From positions 1 to 64,000 of the forward strand of contig JANPRD010000011.1 in NCBI GenBank assembly GCA_024699715.1: a stretch of DNA of 64,000 nucleotides, read 5' to 3'. The translations under genes and the position numbers were made by a program. Position 1 is the stretch's first letter. Every line of letters starts with the position of its first letter. The DNA comes from Candidatus Methanophagales archaeon (GTDB lineage Archaea > Halobacteriota > Syntropharchaeia > Alkanophagales > Methanospirareceae). Positions 36,224 through 48,080 of the stretch are shown in pieces. The notes beneath the pieces are model-generated. The model had not been told where the DNA came from and made no database searches. It saw only the letters and a program-made list of their open reading frames with translations.

Positions 36224-37495
36224 GTGAGCGAAGTGAGAAGAGAGAGGGGGATTTTTGCGATTCTTCTGCTGCTAATCGCATCTCACGGCTTGGTTCACGG
36301 CATTTCGGCAGCACTACCTGCGGTTCTTCCCATAATAAAGAGCGAATTTGGGCTGAATTACACGGAAGTGGGGATGATTTCGTTCTCTATGGGCGCTTCT
36401 CTTGGCATAATGGGCGTTTTCGCAGGTCTTCTATCTGACAAATCTGGCGATAAACTGCTTGAAATATTGGGATGGAGCATATTTTCATCTGCCGTAATAT
36501 CTATTTTTGCGATTTTCGCATGCAATTTCCTCGCCGTTCTGCTATTCTTCACGCTTCTCGGCATATTTCTGAGCTTCTACCATCCTTTCTCGCTCTCATT
36601 CATTGCGATGGCTTTCAAGGAGCGTCGTGGAAGAGCCTTCGGAACGCATGAAATCGGCGCAAATCTCGGACTTGCAGCCGCACCAGCGCTCGCAGGCGCC
36701 CTCGCACCCTCACTCGGCTGGCGCACATTCTTCGCATTTCTCGCTGTTCCTGCATTCCTCGCTGCAATACTCATTTTGCGAACTGCGAGTAGAGCAAGAA
36801 TGACGGAAAGGGTGGGTGAGCGGGAGAGAGCGGGCGTGAGAAGAGCGGGAGAGCGTGGCGTTTTTGACCCTCCGCCGACGCAGAGGAACTGCTGTTGCTG
36901 GTGGTGCGAGTTTAAGGTTTTTCTGGCGAGATTGCGTGAGCAGCGCTCACTGCTTCGCCTTTACCTTGCGGAATGCACTTTCGGCTTCGTCGTCGGAGGT
37001 GCTTCAACATTCATCCCCCTCTATCTCGTGGCAAAGGGCTTCAGCGTCGCACTCGCAGGCGCTCTCACAGGTGCTTTCCTCGCAGCAGGCGCAGTCGGCA
37101 AGTATTTAGGCGGCGTTCTCTCCGACGCTCTCGGCGGAAAAGCAATCTCACTCGGCTTCCTCTTTGCGACGCCTCTGTTTTTTGTCGTTCCGCTTTTTCC
37201 AAATGCGCTTGCAGTCCCCGTCTTAATCCTCGCAGGAATGACATTCCCGATGTCGCTCTCCGCAATAATCACAGGAATCGGCGAGCAGAACACTCAAAGA
37301 GGCTTATCCTTCGGATTCCTCATGCTCGCTGGCTTCGGCTTCGGCTCAATCTCAAGACCCATTCTCGGAATCGCAAGCGACATCCTCGGCATACACTCCA
37401 TTTTCTTCATTCTCGCCCTCGCTTCATTGCTCGGTGGATTACTGAACCTCAGCGACATTTCTGCGAAAATTCACAAAAACCGAACTTTACAGTAA
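36224..37495 (+). CDS. Major facilitator superfamily transporter
   Basis: About 423 residues with 12 predicted membrane helices in two halves. The first half contains GVFAGLLSDKSGDK, the MFS A-motif between helices 2 and 3; the second half has the matching GKYLGGVLSDALGGK. The central cytoplasmic loop carries an Arg/Gly/Glu-rich insert plus a Cys/Trp-rich NCCCWWCEF (36790-36910). GTG at 36224 is the likely start, since earlier codons overlap the DUF1638 gene. Substrate unknown. Confidence 0.85.
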   Translation: MSEVRRERGIFAILLLLIASHGLVHGISAALPAVLPIIKSEFGLNYTEVGMISFSMGASLGIMGVFAGLLSDKSGDKLLEILGWSIFSSAVISIFAIFACNFLAVLLFFTLLGIFLSFYHPFSLSFIAMAFKERRGRAFGTHEIGANLGLAAAPALAGALAPSLGWRTFFAFLAVPAFLAAILILRTASRARMTERVGERERAGVRRAGERGVFDPPPTQRNCCCWWCEFKVFLARLREQRSLLRLYLAECTFGFVVGGASTFIPLYLVAKGFSVALAGALTGAFLAAGAVGKYLGGVLSDALGGKAISLGFLFATPLFFVVPLFPNALAVPVLILAGMTFPMSLSAIITGIGEQNTQRGLSFGFLMLAGFGFGSISRPILGIASDILGIHSIFFILALASLLGGLLNLSDISAKIHKNRTLQ

Positions 37496-37534
37496 TTGCA
37501 GAATTCTTGCTATATGACTTTCACCTTCAACTAA

Positions 37535-39473
37535 CTATTTCTCTGTTGAAAATTCTCTCACACGGACAGCGACGCCTTTTCTCGCCTCAGTCATTTCCCA
37601 ACCGCTCATTTTCGCCCTTCCAACGCCGAGAGTCGTGCTGTTTCTGAAAATAACCTCGTCATTCACACGAATCTGCGGGTCTGCGTTCAGGACGCCACCT
37701 GCGAAAATCGCTCCCTTCGCTTTCAGCGGGAAATCGCCGATTTCAACCTTGTAAGCGTCGCCGAGAATCCTCTCTAATTTCCTCGCACCGCTCACTGAAA
37801 GAGCAAGCAAGCCGTAAGCAGGCACAACCCTCGCAAGCTCACAACGCTCACAACGCCCACAACGCTCTCCACTGCTTCCTTCCGCCAGAGAGATTTGAGG
37901 ATATTTACCGCTCACGCAGACAGAGCCTTCAACAAGCTTTTCGCCGACGCCCTTTCCGAACTGGAAGTCAGCAAGAGCCTTCACAACGAATAATGCTCGC
38001 TCAGTTGCGGAGAGATGGCGTTTTTCCAGACCTTCGGCGGTGCAGAAATCCTCAATTTCCGAACGCAAGCGATTTAGTGCGTCCTTTGAGACCGCTCGCT
38101 CGCCTTCCTCGCATGTGAATTGAATTTCCAAGCCGAGCTCGTCCGCAACTTCCCTGCAAATTTCCTCGTATGCACTACCACCGTCAAAATGAGCGAAAAT
38201 CGCATTGAACTTCTTTGCGTTCTTCTCAAGATATGAACGAAGACATGCAGAGACCCAAGAACGCTCCTCCGCATCCCAGTAGCCAGTGACAGGCACATCG
38301 TAAAACGCAGCAGGGTAAGCGACCTCAAGCTCACGAGGCACGACGCCGAGAGGCGAAGTCAAAATGATTTCGTGTATGTGAGCCTGAAAGCCCGACGCTG
38401 CGACCGCACTTTCAAATAGTCGGTGCGACTTTGAGAGCGAGTAGGGTTTCTTCGCCGAGCATGGAAGAATGAGAAGCACGCTCCTTGAGGGAGGCTCAAA
38501 ACGCTCAAGCACACGAGCAGCGAACCTCCTCACTTCAACTCTACGAAGCGATTCCATCGTGTTTGCACGCATCACACTGCGACGGGCAACAGGCGTCCGC
38601 TTCTCAAAAAAATCGTAATTTGCGTCGAGCAAACGCAGAACCGCCGTCAGAAATGGCGAGGAACGCACTTTCATCTCAACATACTCTCGCAACTCGCCTC
38701 GCTGAATGAGCGAACGCACCTTACGAACCTCCTTCGCAAGAAGTAGCGAGTTGTGCCTCGCAACCTTCCTCTGACGCTCCTCAACGGGCAGCTCTCGCAA
38801 GCGCTCTGCGGAGAAATCAAGCGAAGCACACACTTCACACGCACATGGCAGTTCTCCTCTCAATTCGCTGACCCTTATTTTGCCTTCCTCAAGCATGTAA
38901 AAGCCCTCGTAGCCTTCCAAAAGCGGTAGAGCATTATCTACAATATCCACACCGCAGTATGCGAGTAGCGAGAAATTTTCGGGCGTCGCAACCGCTGGAA
39001 GCCAAAGTGCAACATCCGCAGGAACGCTCTCACGAGCAGAAATCAAAATTGAGGCGAAATCCCTCGCACTCTTTAAAATGCGTGATGCGTAAGCAAGCAC
39101 AATAAAATCCACATCCAAATTCTTCTGACGAACAGCGAGCGGATGCTCCTCAGGAAGCAAGAGCGCTCCACGAGGAACTTCCCAATTATCCTCTGAGCCC
39201 TCGCTTCCCTCTGAAAAAATCAGCATCTCTCCAAACTCAAATGAAAAACGACGCTCTCCACACACGCTCCCCACTTCTCCCGCCTTATTCGCCTTTTCCG
39301 CTTTTCCCGCCGACTCCTTTACCGCTGACTCCTTTATCCTCCGACTCTTTTTCCTCCGACGAAAAACGCTCCAAATCAAGCATGAAGGGTGTGAGCAATT
39401 TTCCATTCCGCAAGGAGAGCTCGCCGAGCCTCGCTGCACCGTCCCGCTCACGCACCTCGTAAAATTTGCTCAT
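37535..39473 (-). CDS. arcS: Archaeosine synthase ArcS, frame interrupted in an N-terminal insert
   Basis: Modifies preQ0 at position 15 of tRNA towards archaeosine. The N-terminus (MSKFYEVRERDGAARLGEL, start 39473) is in one frame; after LDLERF it enters a Lys/Ser/Glu-rich insert, and the remaining domains continue in the +1 frame from about 39300. The body has LPCSAKKPYSLSKSH, the ArcS hallmark, TSPLGVVPRELE, and a C-terminal PUA domain (GAIFAGGVLNADPQIRVNDE). A second insert (37830-37880) contains CGRCERC. It is in the same pathway as queE at 6 kb. Confidence 0.88.
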
Positions 39474-39503
39474 TTCATTGCTCTCATTTGCAATTTCTCT
39501 TTC

Positions 39504-39513
39504 AAATATATAT
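39504..39513. promoter_or_regulatory. TATA box in the arcS/pilus divergent spacer
   Basis: AAATATATAT lies about 31-40 bases before the arcS ATG on the minus strand and about 60 before the pilus ATPase ATG on the plus strand. Probably serves arcS; it may also serve the divergent gene. Confidence 0.4.
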
Positions 39514-39571
39514 CGTAAAATCAAAAATTTGGCAAACTATTTGAATGTGAGAGCGAGATTAAGTAAAAGAA

Positions 39572-41296
39572 ATGGCAGAAATTTTAAAGAAAAGACAGAA
39601 GAGTGGCATGCATTCATGCTCCTTTTCTCCTACTACTTTATCCTCCATACTCGCCATTTCTCACAAAATCAAAATACTGAAAGGAAGAAGGGGAAAATCT
39701 CTGCCAAATGCGGATGAGAAAGAGCGTGAAAGCGGAGTGGCAGAGCAAGGGCGTGCAGAGAAAGAAAAGGAGGCGGAAGAATCTGCGTCAGAGGAGGGCG
39801 AGGTTTTGCATAGATTCCAAATACCGGAAGGATACAAAGAAGAGGAGCGGTATTTTGTGAATGAGCCTTTCGCATTTGTCAGTATTTTGTATAATGAGGA
39901 GAAGAATTCATATTTGTATTATGCGGTTGAGCCATATTTGAATGAAATTGAGAGATTTTTCCTTGCAGAAATATCTGAAAAGCTGCGAAACATCCTTCTT
40001 TTCACGGATATTGAGAGCGAGAGGAAGAGCAAGGAGGAAATACTGAAAGAGAAGATTTCTGAGGTTGTTAAGAGGCATCACATTAAAATCGGTGAAAAAT
40101 CTCTCGGAAAAATAAGATATTACATCATAAGAGACTTCATTCACTTCGGTAAGATAGATGTGCTTATGCGAGATAGGTTCGTTGAAGACATATCTTGCAA
40201 CGGTTATGACATTCCAGTATATATCTACCACTGGAAATATGGTAACATAGAGACAAATATTGCGTTCAATAACATTGAATTGGATTCATTTGTTGTTAAG
40301 ATAGCGCAGAAAGGCGGAAAACATCTCTCGCTTGCTGACCCGATGCTTGATGTGACGATGGAAGACGGCTCAAGGGCGCAGCTCACACTCGGCACTGAAA
40401 TAACGACAAGGGGAAGCACATTCACAATCAGAAGGTTCAGGGAGGTGCTTATTACGCCTGTTGACCTTGTTCGTTGGAACACTTTCAGTGCGGAGGCGAT
40501 GGCTTATTTATGGTTGTGCGTGGAAAATGGTAAAAGTATTCTTTTCGTCGGAGGAACTGCATCAGGAAAGACAACATCAATGAACGCAGTCGCACTTTTC
40601 ATACCGCAGAATGCGAAAATCGTGACCATTGAGGACACTCGTGAGATAAGATTGCCTCACAAGAACTGGATTCCCGGCGTAACGAGGGTCTCATTCATGG
40701 GAACGGAGCGAGGCTCAATTGACATGTATGATTTATTGAGAGCAGCATTGAGACAGCGTCCAGAATACATTTTGGTTGGCGAAGTCAGAGGAAAGGAGGC
40801 ACAAACGCTATTTCAAGCGATGTCCGTCGGTCATACTTCTTTCTCAACTTTCCATGCGGACAGCGTTGATGCTGCCATTCATCGCCTTGAATATCCTCCT
40901 TTAAGCGTGCCTCGTTCAATGATTCAGTCGTTGGATGTGTTCTCTATTCAGGCACAAGTCTTCATCGGTCACAAAAGAGTGCGTAGAAATGTTGAAATCA
41001 CCGAAAATTTAGGGATTGACCCCACCACAAGAACAATAAAAACGGTGAAAGTCTTCGAGTGGATTCCATCCGAAGATGCTTTCCGCATGCTTCGCCTCAC
41101 TTCCTCAAAGGTTATTCGTGAAATCATGCGAATGAAGGCATGGAGCAGGGAAGAAGCCGAGGAAGAGTTTGAAAGCAGGGCATCCTTGCTCAAAATACTC
41201 GCAGAGAAGGGCATGTCTCACGAAGAGTTCATATCTTTTGTGAAAGCATTTCAGGCGAATCCTGAAAAGGTGAAGCGACTTTATGGCGTTTTATGA
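39572..41296 (+). CDS. Type II/IV secretion (archaeal pilus) ATPase, ArlI/TadA-like
   Basis: Hexameric ATPase powering assembly of type IV pilus-like filaments at the cytoplasmic membrane. The core has Walker A GGTASGKTTSMNAV (near residue 327), the Asp box VTIEDTREIRLPH, Walker B PEYILVGEVRG and the His box GHTSFSTFHADS. The first 80 residues include a Glu/Ala/Arg-rich stretch (39715-39800) absent from relatives, so the start could lie at a later ATG. The membrane platform gene overlaps its end by 14 bases. Confidence 0.92.
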   Translation: MAEILKKRQKSGMHSCSFSPTTLSSILAISHKIKILKGRRGKSLPNADEKERESGVAEQGRAEKEKEAEESASEEGEVLHRFQIPEGYKEEERYFVNEPFAFVSILYNEEKNSYLYYAVEPYLNEIERFFLAEISEKLRNILLFTDIESERKSKEEILKEKISEVVKRHHIKIGEKSLGKIRYYIIRDFIHFGKIDVLMRDRFVEDISCNGYDIPVYIYHWKYGNIETNIAFNNIELDSFVVKIAQKGGKHLSLADPMLDVTMEDGSRAQLTLGTEITTRGSTFTIRRFREVLITPVDLVRWNTFSAEAMAYLWLCVENGKSILFVGGTASGKTTSMNAVALFIPQNAKIVTIEDTREIRLPHKNWIPGVTRVSFMGTERGSIDMYDLLRAALRQRPEYILVGEVRGKEAQTLFQAMSVGHTSFSTFHADSVDAAIHRLEYPPLSVPRSMIQSLDVFSIQAQVFIGHKRVRRNVEITENLGIDPTTRTIKTVKVFEWIPSEDAFRMLRLTSSKVIREIMRMKAWSREEAEEEFESRASLLKILAEKGMSHEEFISFVKAFQANPEKVKRLYGVL

Positions 41297-43324
41297 TTTC
41301 GCAAGGAAATTGCATGCCACTAAAAAGCGTCGCAGTGATGGCGAAACGCCGAAAGAGGAGGAAAAAAGTGCGGAGAGCGTGGAGAATGGCGGCAGTAAAG
41401 CGAAAGGAGAAGCGAAAGTAGGAACAAAAAAGGAAGCAGAAAGTCAAGAAAAAAGTCGGAAGCGTTGAAGAGCTCGCATATTCGCTCTTCGGAAAGTATT
41501 ACAGAGGTAAGCGAGAGAAGTATTTGGAGTTGGAGAAGGCGTTGCTTGCTGCGAGGTATCCCGTTACTTACGACATTTACCTCTCTACTGCATTCTTCTA
41601 CGCATTAATTGCGGGCGTTGTGGGCTTAATTCTCGGATTTGTATGCGGGAAATTGTTTGAGGTTGCGGGATTCTTCCATTGGAGGTATGCAGTTCCTCCT
41701 ATTTTATACGCATACAAGGAAGTTTTCATATCTATTCTTTTCGCAGGACTCGGTTTTATTGCATTATTCGGCACAACTTACTTGATTTTCTACTTCACAC
41801 CATTCTCAAAGGCGGGGGACAGGCGCAGGGAAATAGAGCGAATGATGCCTCATGCCATACATTTTATGTATGCGTTAAGCAAGAGTGGCATCGGAATTCT
41901 TCAAATATTTGAGGCTTTGGCGAGGCACAGCGATGTTTACGGCGAAATCTCACGAGAAATAGATTTTGTGTTGCGGAACATTCGCTATTTCGGTAAGGAT
42001 TTGCGTCGCAGTTTGGTGGAGTTGAGCGAGACGACGCCATCTCAAACGCTTCGTGATTTCGTGAGTGGCATCCTCACAGTCATTGAAAGCGGAGGCAACC
42101 TCCAAATATTCCTTGCGGAGAAGGCTGAACAATACAGAGAGCGAGCAAAAGTGGAGCAGAAGGGATTTCTTGAGACGCTCGGTCTTTTCGCAGAAGTATA
42201 TATAACTTTGCTTGTTGCCGCTCCAATTTTCTTCCTAATCGTTGAAATAATAATGCTTGCGATAGGTTCAGGTAGCATGATGATGATTTATGGCGTTGTT
42301 TATCTGATGATTCCGCTGGGTTCTGCATGCTTCATCGCTCTTATACAGATGATTACGCCTTCAGATGTGCGAAGATTCGCATTTTTACGCACAGAATACG
42401 ATGTAAAAGAGGCTTTAGAGGAATCGCCTGCGGTGCGAGAGAGCGAAGCTTACAAGCACTACAAACGCATTCAAGCGAGGTTAAAAATGCGAGAGTATGC
42501 GAAGAAGCCTTTTCAAAAGATGCGTGAGAATCCGCTGCTTTCACTTGCGTTGGGAATTCCACCCGCCCTGTTCCTATTCACGCTCGGCGAGGATTTTCTG
42601 ATTCCTGCGATTTTAGTTGCGATTGCTCCACTCTCTTTCTTCCATGAATTGAAGGAGAAATATGAACGAAGGGTGAGAAATCAGACACCTGACATACTTA
42701 ACGGTCTATCTTCGTCGGTTGCGAGCGGATTAACGCTAATGAAAAGCATAGAAGTGGAGGCGAAAGCGGGGAAAGGTGGCATCTACAAAGAGATAAAGAA
42801 GATGCACCGCAACATTGAATGGGGTGCGGAGGTCAGTGATGCTTTCAAAATGTTTGCGAATGCCGTGAAAGTGCCAGCTCTCACGAGGGTCGTAACGATG
42901 CTTTCAGAGGTCTTGCGAGCAGGCGGAAACCTCACAGAAGCGCTGAGTATTTCGGCAAAAGATGCGGAAATGGAGAGGAATCTTGCGAAGGAACGCTCAG
43001 TAAACATGCTTATTTATGTCATTATCGTGTATATTGCGTTCTTCGTTTTCATCGGTATTGTTTATATGCTTTTCAAAAACCTATTTCCACCTCTTTTTGA
43101 GGCTTTCTCAACGAGTGGCGGTGTCGGAATTGGGCGTAGCGGGATTAGGAGGAGGACTGAACAAGGAAGAAATAACGGGCATTCTCACGCAGGCAGCGGT
43201 GTTTCAGTCAATCTTCTGCGGTCTGATGGCGGGTCAAATGGAAGCAGGTAACATCCTCGCAGGTTTAAAACACACGCTCGTTATGCTGCTTGCCACATGG
43301 ATTCTCTTTTACTTCGTCATTTGA
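41283..43324 (+). CDS. Archaeal pilus membrane platform protein (ArlJ/TadC-like), two frame breaks
   Basis: Duplicated T2SSF membrane domains, the platform partner of the upstream ATPase. The frame from 41283 (MAFYDFARKLHATKKRR) runs into a Lys/Glu/Ser insert and stops at 41468; the +1 frame resumes VGSVEELAYSLFGKYYRGK and carries most of the protein, with HFMYALSKSGIGI and NGLSSSVASGLTL as the two family motifs. Near 43120 a further +1 shift leads to ELGVAGLGGGLNKEEITGI and the last membrane helix ending at 43324. No start codon lies before 41524 in the main frame, supporting a single frameshifted gene. Confidence 0.85.
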
Positions 43325-43470
43325 GCAGGGGCGTGGCAGAGAGAAAAAAGAAAAGAGCGGAGGGCAGCGGAGAGCAGTAGGCAAGTGAGTGTGCGAGAGT
43401 GTGGGAGTGTGCGTGGAAGATGGATTTAGAAGTTGCGTGTTGCAAGACGACGAGAGGGAGCGTGTGAGGG

Positions 43471-44070
43471 ATGCGTTTGAAAAAAACAGGTTCAATATTT
43501 GACGAAATATTGGGAGGAGGCATACCCGCAGGTAGCATCATATTCTTTTCGGCTGACCCTTCATTGCCTTCGGAGCAGATTTTGTATAATTTGTGTGCAT
43601 CACGCAAGACTTACTATTTAGTGACGGAGAGGCACCCAAAAAGGGTGGAGGAGGAGATTTCAGCAGCAGGATTCTCAAACATAGAGGTAATAGACCTAAG
43701 AGATTGCAATACTTTCAAGATACTTGAGGTATTAGATGTGGCAGATGACGCAAATATCGTGATAGATACATTTCTTCCGTTCATTAATGATACTGCTTTG
43801 CTTGAAAATATTGTTGAGGTGAGCGGTTCAGATAAAGACATCCTTCTTTATTTATGCATACCGAAGGGTTCTTGCGAAGAGACCGCATTGAGTCGCCTTA
43901 TTTATATCTGTGATGTTTTCATGGACATCAGAGCGGAACGAACGGGCGATGAAATCATCGTGAAGTTTGCTGCGCCGAAAATAAGGGGTGCAACGCCTCT
44001 CACAAAATATGTGCGACTGAAAATTTCACCTAACAGTGTTGAAATTGACACATCAAGGGACATCGTTTGA
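43471..44070 (+). CDS. KaiC/ArlH-like RecA-fold protein with degraded Walker A
   Basis: 199 residues. Begins LKKTGSIFDEILGGGIPAGS, the KaiC/ArlH start, but the P-loop position reads FSADPSLPSEQI, lacking GxxGxGKT. The following strand-helix pattern and NIVIDTFLPFIND fit the Walker B strand. ATP hydrolysis is unlikely; binding is possible. ArlH works with ArlI in archaella, so this may be a regulator of the adjacent pilus machine. The spacer before it (43325-43470) is purine-rich simple sequence. Confidence 0.7.
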   Translation: MRLKKTGSIFDEILGGGIPAGSIIFFSADPSLPSEQILYNLCASRKTYYLVTERHPKRVEEEISAAGFSNIEVIDLRDCNTFKILEVLDVADDANIVIDTFLPFINDTALLENIVEVSGSDKDILLYLCIPKGSCEETALSRLIYICDVFMDIRAERTGDEIIVKFAAPKIRGATPLTKYVRLKISPNSVEIDTSRDIV

Positions 44071-44337
44071 CCAAAAGGGAATAAGCCGATCATGAGCAAC
44101 CAGAAGCGACAGAGTGAAATCCCCTTTTCCCCTTTGCGACCCTCATTTTTCTAATTTCATTACAATTGTTTTCAAATTTGCAATCAATAACTGCCAAATT
44201 TCCCCATATTTATCCCATTTTTACGCTCAAATGAGCGTTTAATTTTTCTAATTATCTGTAAAATTTCTGATTAATGTCTATATTCCCCTTCCATTCAGGA
44301 TAAGTCTTTTAAATTCAGCATCCTTATTGTATATGAA
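44071..44337. other. AT-rich intergenic region with promoter-like sequence
   Basis: 267 bases without an open frame. A TTTTAAATTC stretch at about 44307-44316 lies some 22-30 bases before the surface-protein ATG at 44338 and could be its TATA box. Nothing else recognised. Confidence 0.35.
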
Positions 44338-47300
44338 ATGAAAGGGGAGTCGGTAATTAGGGGCATGGCAGTTTTTCTTTGTGTGAGTATTGCCGTAGCG
44401 GTGCTTTTGCTTCCTGTTTCCGCAGAAATAATCGGAATAGGCTACGGAATATGGGCGAACAGCACATCCACAACGCAAACAATTCACTTGTCAGGCAGCA
44501 AAAATGTAGTAAATGGGAATGTGCATTCAAACGGCGATTTTAAAATGAGTGGCTCTCATAACAATATAAATGGAACAATAGAATATGTCACATCTCTTGA
44601 CATCTCCGGAGGAAACAATAAATATCTGAACGCACTAAAAGTTTCACCGAAGAAATTTCTTGTTTTTAACATAAATGACTACAAGCCTGATGGCATAAAA
44701 GCGGAATTTGCAGGCAGTCATTACCATTACATTGAGGGCGATTTGCATATTTCAGGCACCGAGGAGCTGAGTGGTCTGTATTATGTCACGGGATATGCGA
44801 AAATTAGCGGGCATGTTCGTGGAAAATTCACGATTGTGGCGGAAGGAGATATACATATTAGTGGTTCAGGATGCAACTGCAGTGCGTTTTCGGAAGGTTT
44901 GCTTTTCTTCTCTGCGGGAAATCTGAAAATATCGGGTAGCAAAAACAAATTTAACGGCATAATTTATGCTCCTAATGGGGAAATTGATGTTTCTGGCTCG
45001 AATAATACGATAAAAGGATGTCTTTTGGGAGATACTGTCAAATTAACTGGCTCGGAAACATATATAGAGACGGATTCTGACGGCGATGGAATCCCAGACG
45101 CAGAGGAAATTCAACTTGGAACGGACCCGCAGCACTGGACGAACACAGATGGCGTGATTTTCACGGAGAATTCCGCAAATGTTAGTGTTACTCCTAACGG
45201 CTCTACCGTGAGAATTTCGTTGAAAGTTGTGAGTAATGTTTCAATTGAGCGTTCTCCTGTGGATGTCATGCTCGTAATTGACCGTTCTTGGAGCATGCGT
45301 CAGAGCGGTTGGATGCTAATTAAGAACGGAACACCTGCATTCTTCTTTAATCTCACCGTTCCAAAGGGGGCATGGTCGGAATTAAAGGAATTTAAAGTTC
45401 CTGAAGGGGTGAAAAAGCTTGCTGCGCAGGTGACTTGGAGCGGTGTTGAGGGATACGAAGGCTCAGAAGCATCAGAAGTTGTCATAAATTTGCGAAGACC
45501 TGACGGAACATGGGTGTTCAGTTATCCATCAAAGCCAAGCGAGGCGGGTGGAAGAGTTGACCCACCTGATTCCGTAGGTCGCTCAAATGAATATTTCAGC
45601 GGTATTTGCACAAAACCGCAGACTTTGCTTGTTGAACATCCGCAAGAGGGGACATGGGCGGTCGCAGTCTACGGCTGGAATTTAAGACCGAAGGGAAATC
45701 CGCCGTCAAGCGTGAACGCAACCGTCAGCATTTACCTGGACTTTGAGAGCAATCCGAACGACGACTTGAACCGCACGGAAACAACAATTTCGATAGATGC
45801 TGCGAAAGAGGCTGCGAAGACGTTCATTGAAAAATTCAACGAGAACGACAGGATTGGATTTGTGAAGTTTGGAAGCTATGCTGTGCTGGCGCATGGCTTA
45901 ACGAACATGGATGAAGCGGGTAAGGCAAGTTTGAAAAAAGCAATTGACGACATCGGTCTTGAGGGCGGAACTGCAATACACACAGGAATAAACGAGGCGA
46001 GAGAGGAGCTTCTGAGAAATGGCAGGGAGGATGTGCCGAAAGTGATTGTTCTGCTCACGGATGGTCAGAATGATTATGGGAATGAGGAGGTGTTGAGGAG
46101 CGCTAAGGCTGCGAAAGATGCGAACATAACGATATTTACAGTGGGTCTCACGGCATTTGTGAATGAGGAAATGCTGAAAGAGGTTGCAACATGCCCGGAT
46201 TATTACTACAAATCGCCGACTGGTGCGCAACTAAATGAGATTTACGAGGAGATTTCGGAGGAAGTGCGGAAACTTGCACAGGATATTGTGGTGAAGTATG
46301 TGCTATCTGATGGTGTGGAATACGCAGGGAATGCAAGCGAACCGCCAGACACTCAAGGGAATGTCTTGGAGTGGCGGGTCGGCGATATGGAGCCGAAGAC
46401 GCCTTGGGTAGTTGAGTTTGATGTGCGGGTGTGGAGGCGTGGGAACATTTCTCTGAATGTCGTGCCAGCGTCAAATGTGTCTTACACTTATGGTGGAAAG
46501 TTAGGGAGCGTTCCTTTCCCAGAATTTCATGTGAGAGTGCTGAACAGAGCGCCTGTTATTGAAAGAATAGGCTGGAGCAGCTATACTACTTGCATATACC
46601 ATAACGATACAGAGAAAAAATATGTGTTCATGGCGAACGAGAGTGAAGGTCTGAACGAGAGAGGGACAGTTGTCAAGCTCGCAATTGCTGCGAGAGACCC
46701 TGACGGCGACCCACTTTCGTATTCTAAGGATTCAAACATCGGCACACTTGAGACAAACGACTTCTACTGGAGTCCAGGTTACGATTTCGTGAGGCATCCT
46801 GAAAGGAGAAAGAATGTAACAATCACATTCACGGTGAGCGATGGCGAGCTCAGCGATAATGCAACCGTCACTATTATTGTGAATGATGTGAACAGACCTC
46901 CCAAGCTTGCTCCTATCGGCTCAAAAAATGTGAATGAAGGCGAAACGCTCACTATTGTCCTAAATGCGACGGACCCTGATGAAGAGGATGCTCTGATATT
47001 CAGCAGCAATGTCTCATTTGGAGCGTTTATCTCGGATGAAAACACGACATTCTGGAGATGGACGCCAGATTACGATGATGCTGGCGTTTACTATGTGGAA
47101 TTCACGGTTTCTGATGGAATGGGAGGCATTGATAACGAAACTGTGAGAATTACGGTCGAAGATGTGCCTTATCCACCTGTTGCGATGTTTTCCGTAAGTA
47201 ACGAAACGCCTACAACGAACCAGACGGTGATTTTTGATGCCTCCGCAAGTTATGACCCTGATGGAGAAATTGTAGCATACAGATGGGACTTTGACGGCGA

Positions 47301-48035
47301 TGGCATTTGGGATATTGAGGGCAATGTCGTTAAAGTTACACACAATTACAATAAAAGTGGCATCTATAATGTGATACTTGAAGTTGAGGACGATGATGGA
47401 GCAAAGAACCGCACAACAAAAGAAATAAATGTGAGCAGGAATACCTATTTAGTGTCCAAAAAAGAGTTGGAAAGATAGTGAAGGAATTAGATAATGGTAG
47501 TATTTCCACGATAAGAGAGGAATTCGAGAACAACAATATTTCGCTTTCCGAGAATGCAAGTGTTACGGAGGGGAGGATGAATGGGTGATAAAAGACGGAG
47601 AAGGAGCGAGTGAAAAGGAATTTATCGTTAAAAGAGAGCGAGGAAATTGAGCATTTACTTGAATGGAGCTATGATATGGATCAGCGGAAATGTCACTGGA
47701 ACGGCAAACATACATTTGAGGGACATTAAGAATGCAACAACCATAGGCAGTCCTCTGACAATAACTGCGACTGCATACGAAATCAAAAACGAATTGAATG
47801 AAAGTGTCAATGTCACGGCAGAACTTCATGTTGATGGCGTATGTCTGAATAAGAACACAACAAAAATTAAGGGAAATGAACAAATGGCACTGTCAGTGTT
47901 TCAGCCACATGGATTCCAGTGTCAAGTGGTGTGCATTTCATCTCTCTGCATGTATATGACGGGCCCCATTGGGTTGGACCGACAAATGACCCCACTGCAA
48001 AAGTGGAAGTGTTCATAGAAAAAGTGGAACAATAG
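44338..48035 (+). CDS. Large surface protein: beta-helix, VWA, cadherin-like and PKD domains; C-terminus frameshifted
   Basis: Signal peptide (GMAVFLCVSIAVAVLLLPVSA), then a Ser/Gly/Asn-rich repeat region like a beta-helix (residues about 45-230). A calcium-type DSDGDGIPDAEE motif follows, then a von Willebrand A domain with MIDAS DRSWSM, two cadherin-like repeats (IAARDPDGDPLSY, NATDPDEEDALIF) and a PKD domain. The intact frame stops at 47478; coding-like sequence continues in shifting frames (KRVGKIVKELDNGSIS, EDEWVIKDGEG, LSIYLNGAMIWISGNVTG, ending FIEKVEQ at 48035). Many N-glycosylation sequons. It follows the pilus genes, so adhesion or a filament-associated role is plausible. Confidence 0.82.
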
Positions 48036-48080
48036 CAGGATAAGGAAATAAAAGAGTTTCCCCTTTTTAATTCATTTTTG

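Noticed and set aside
47455-47480. Programmed -1 frameshift at the A6 run ending the intact surface-protein frame
   Set aside because: The codon phasing of the run does not match a simultaneous-slippage heptamer, and further frame breaks follow downstream, which favours indels.
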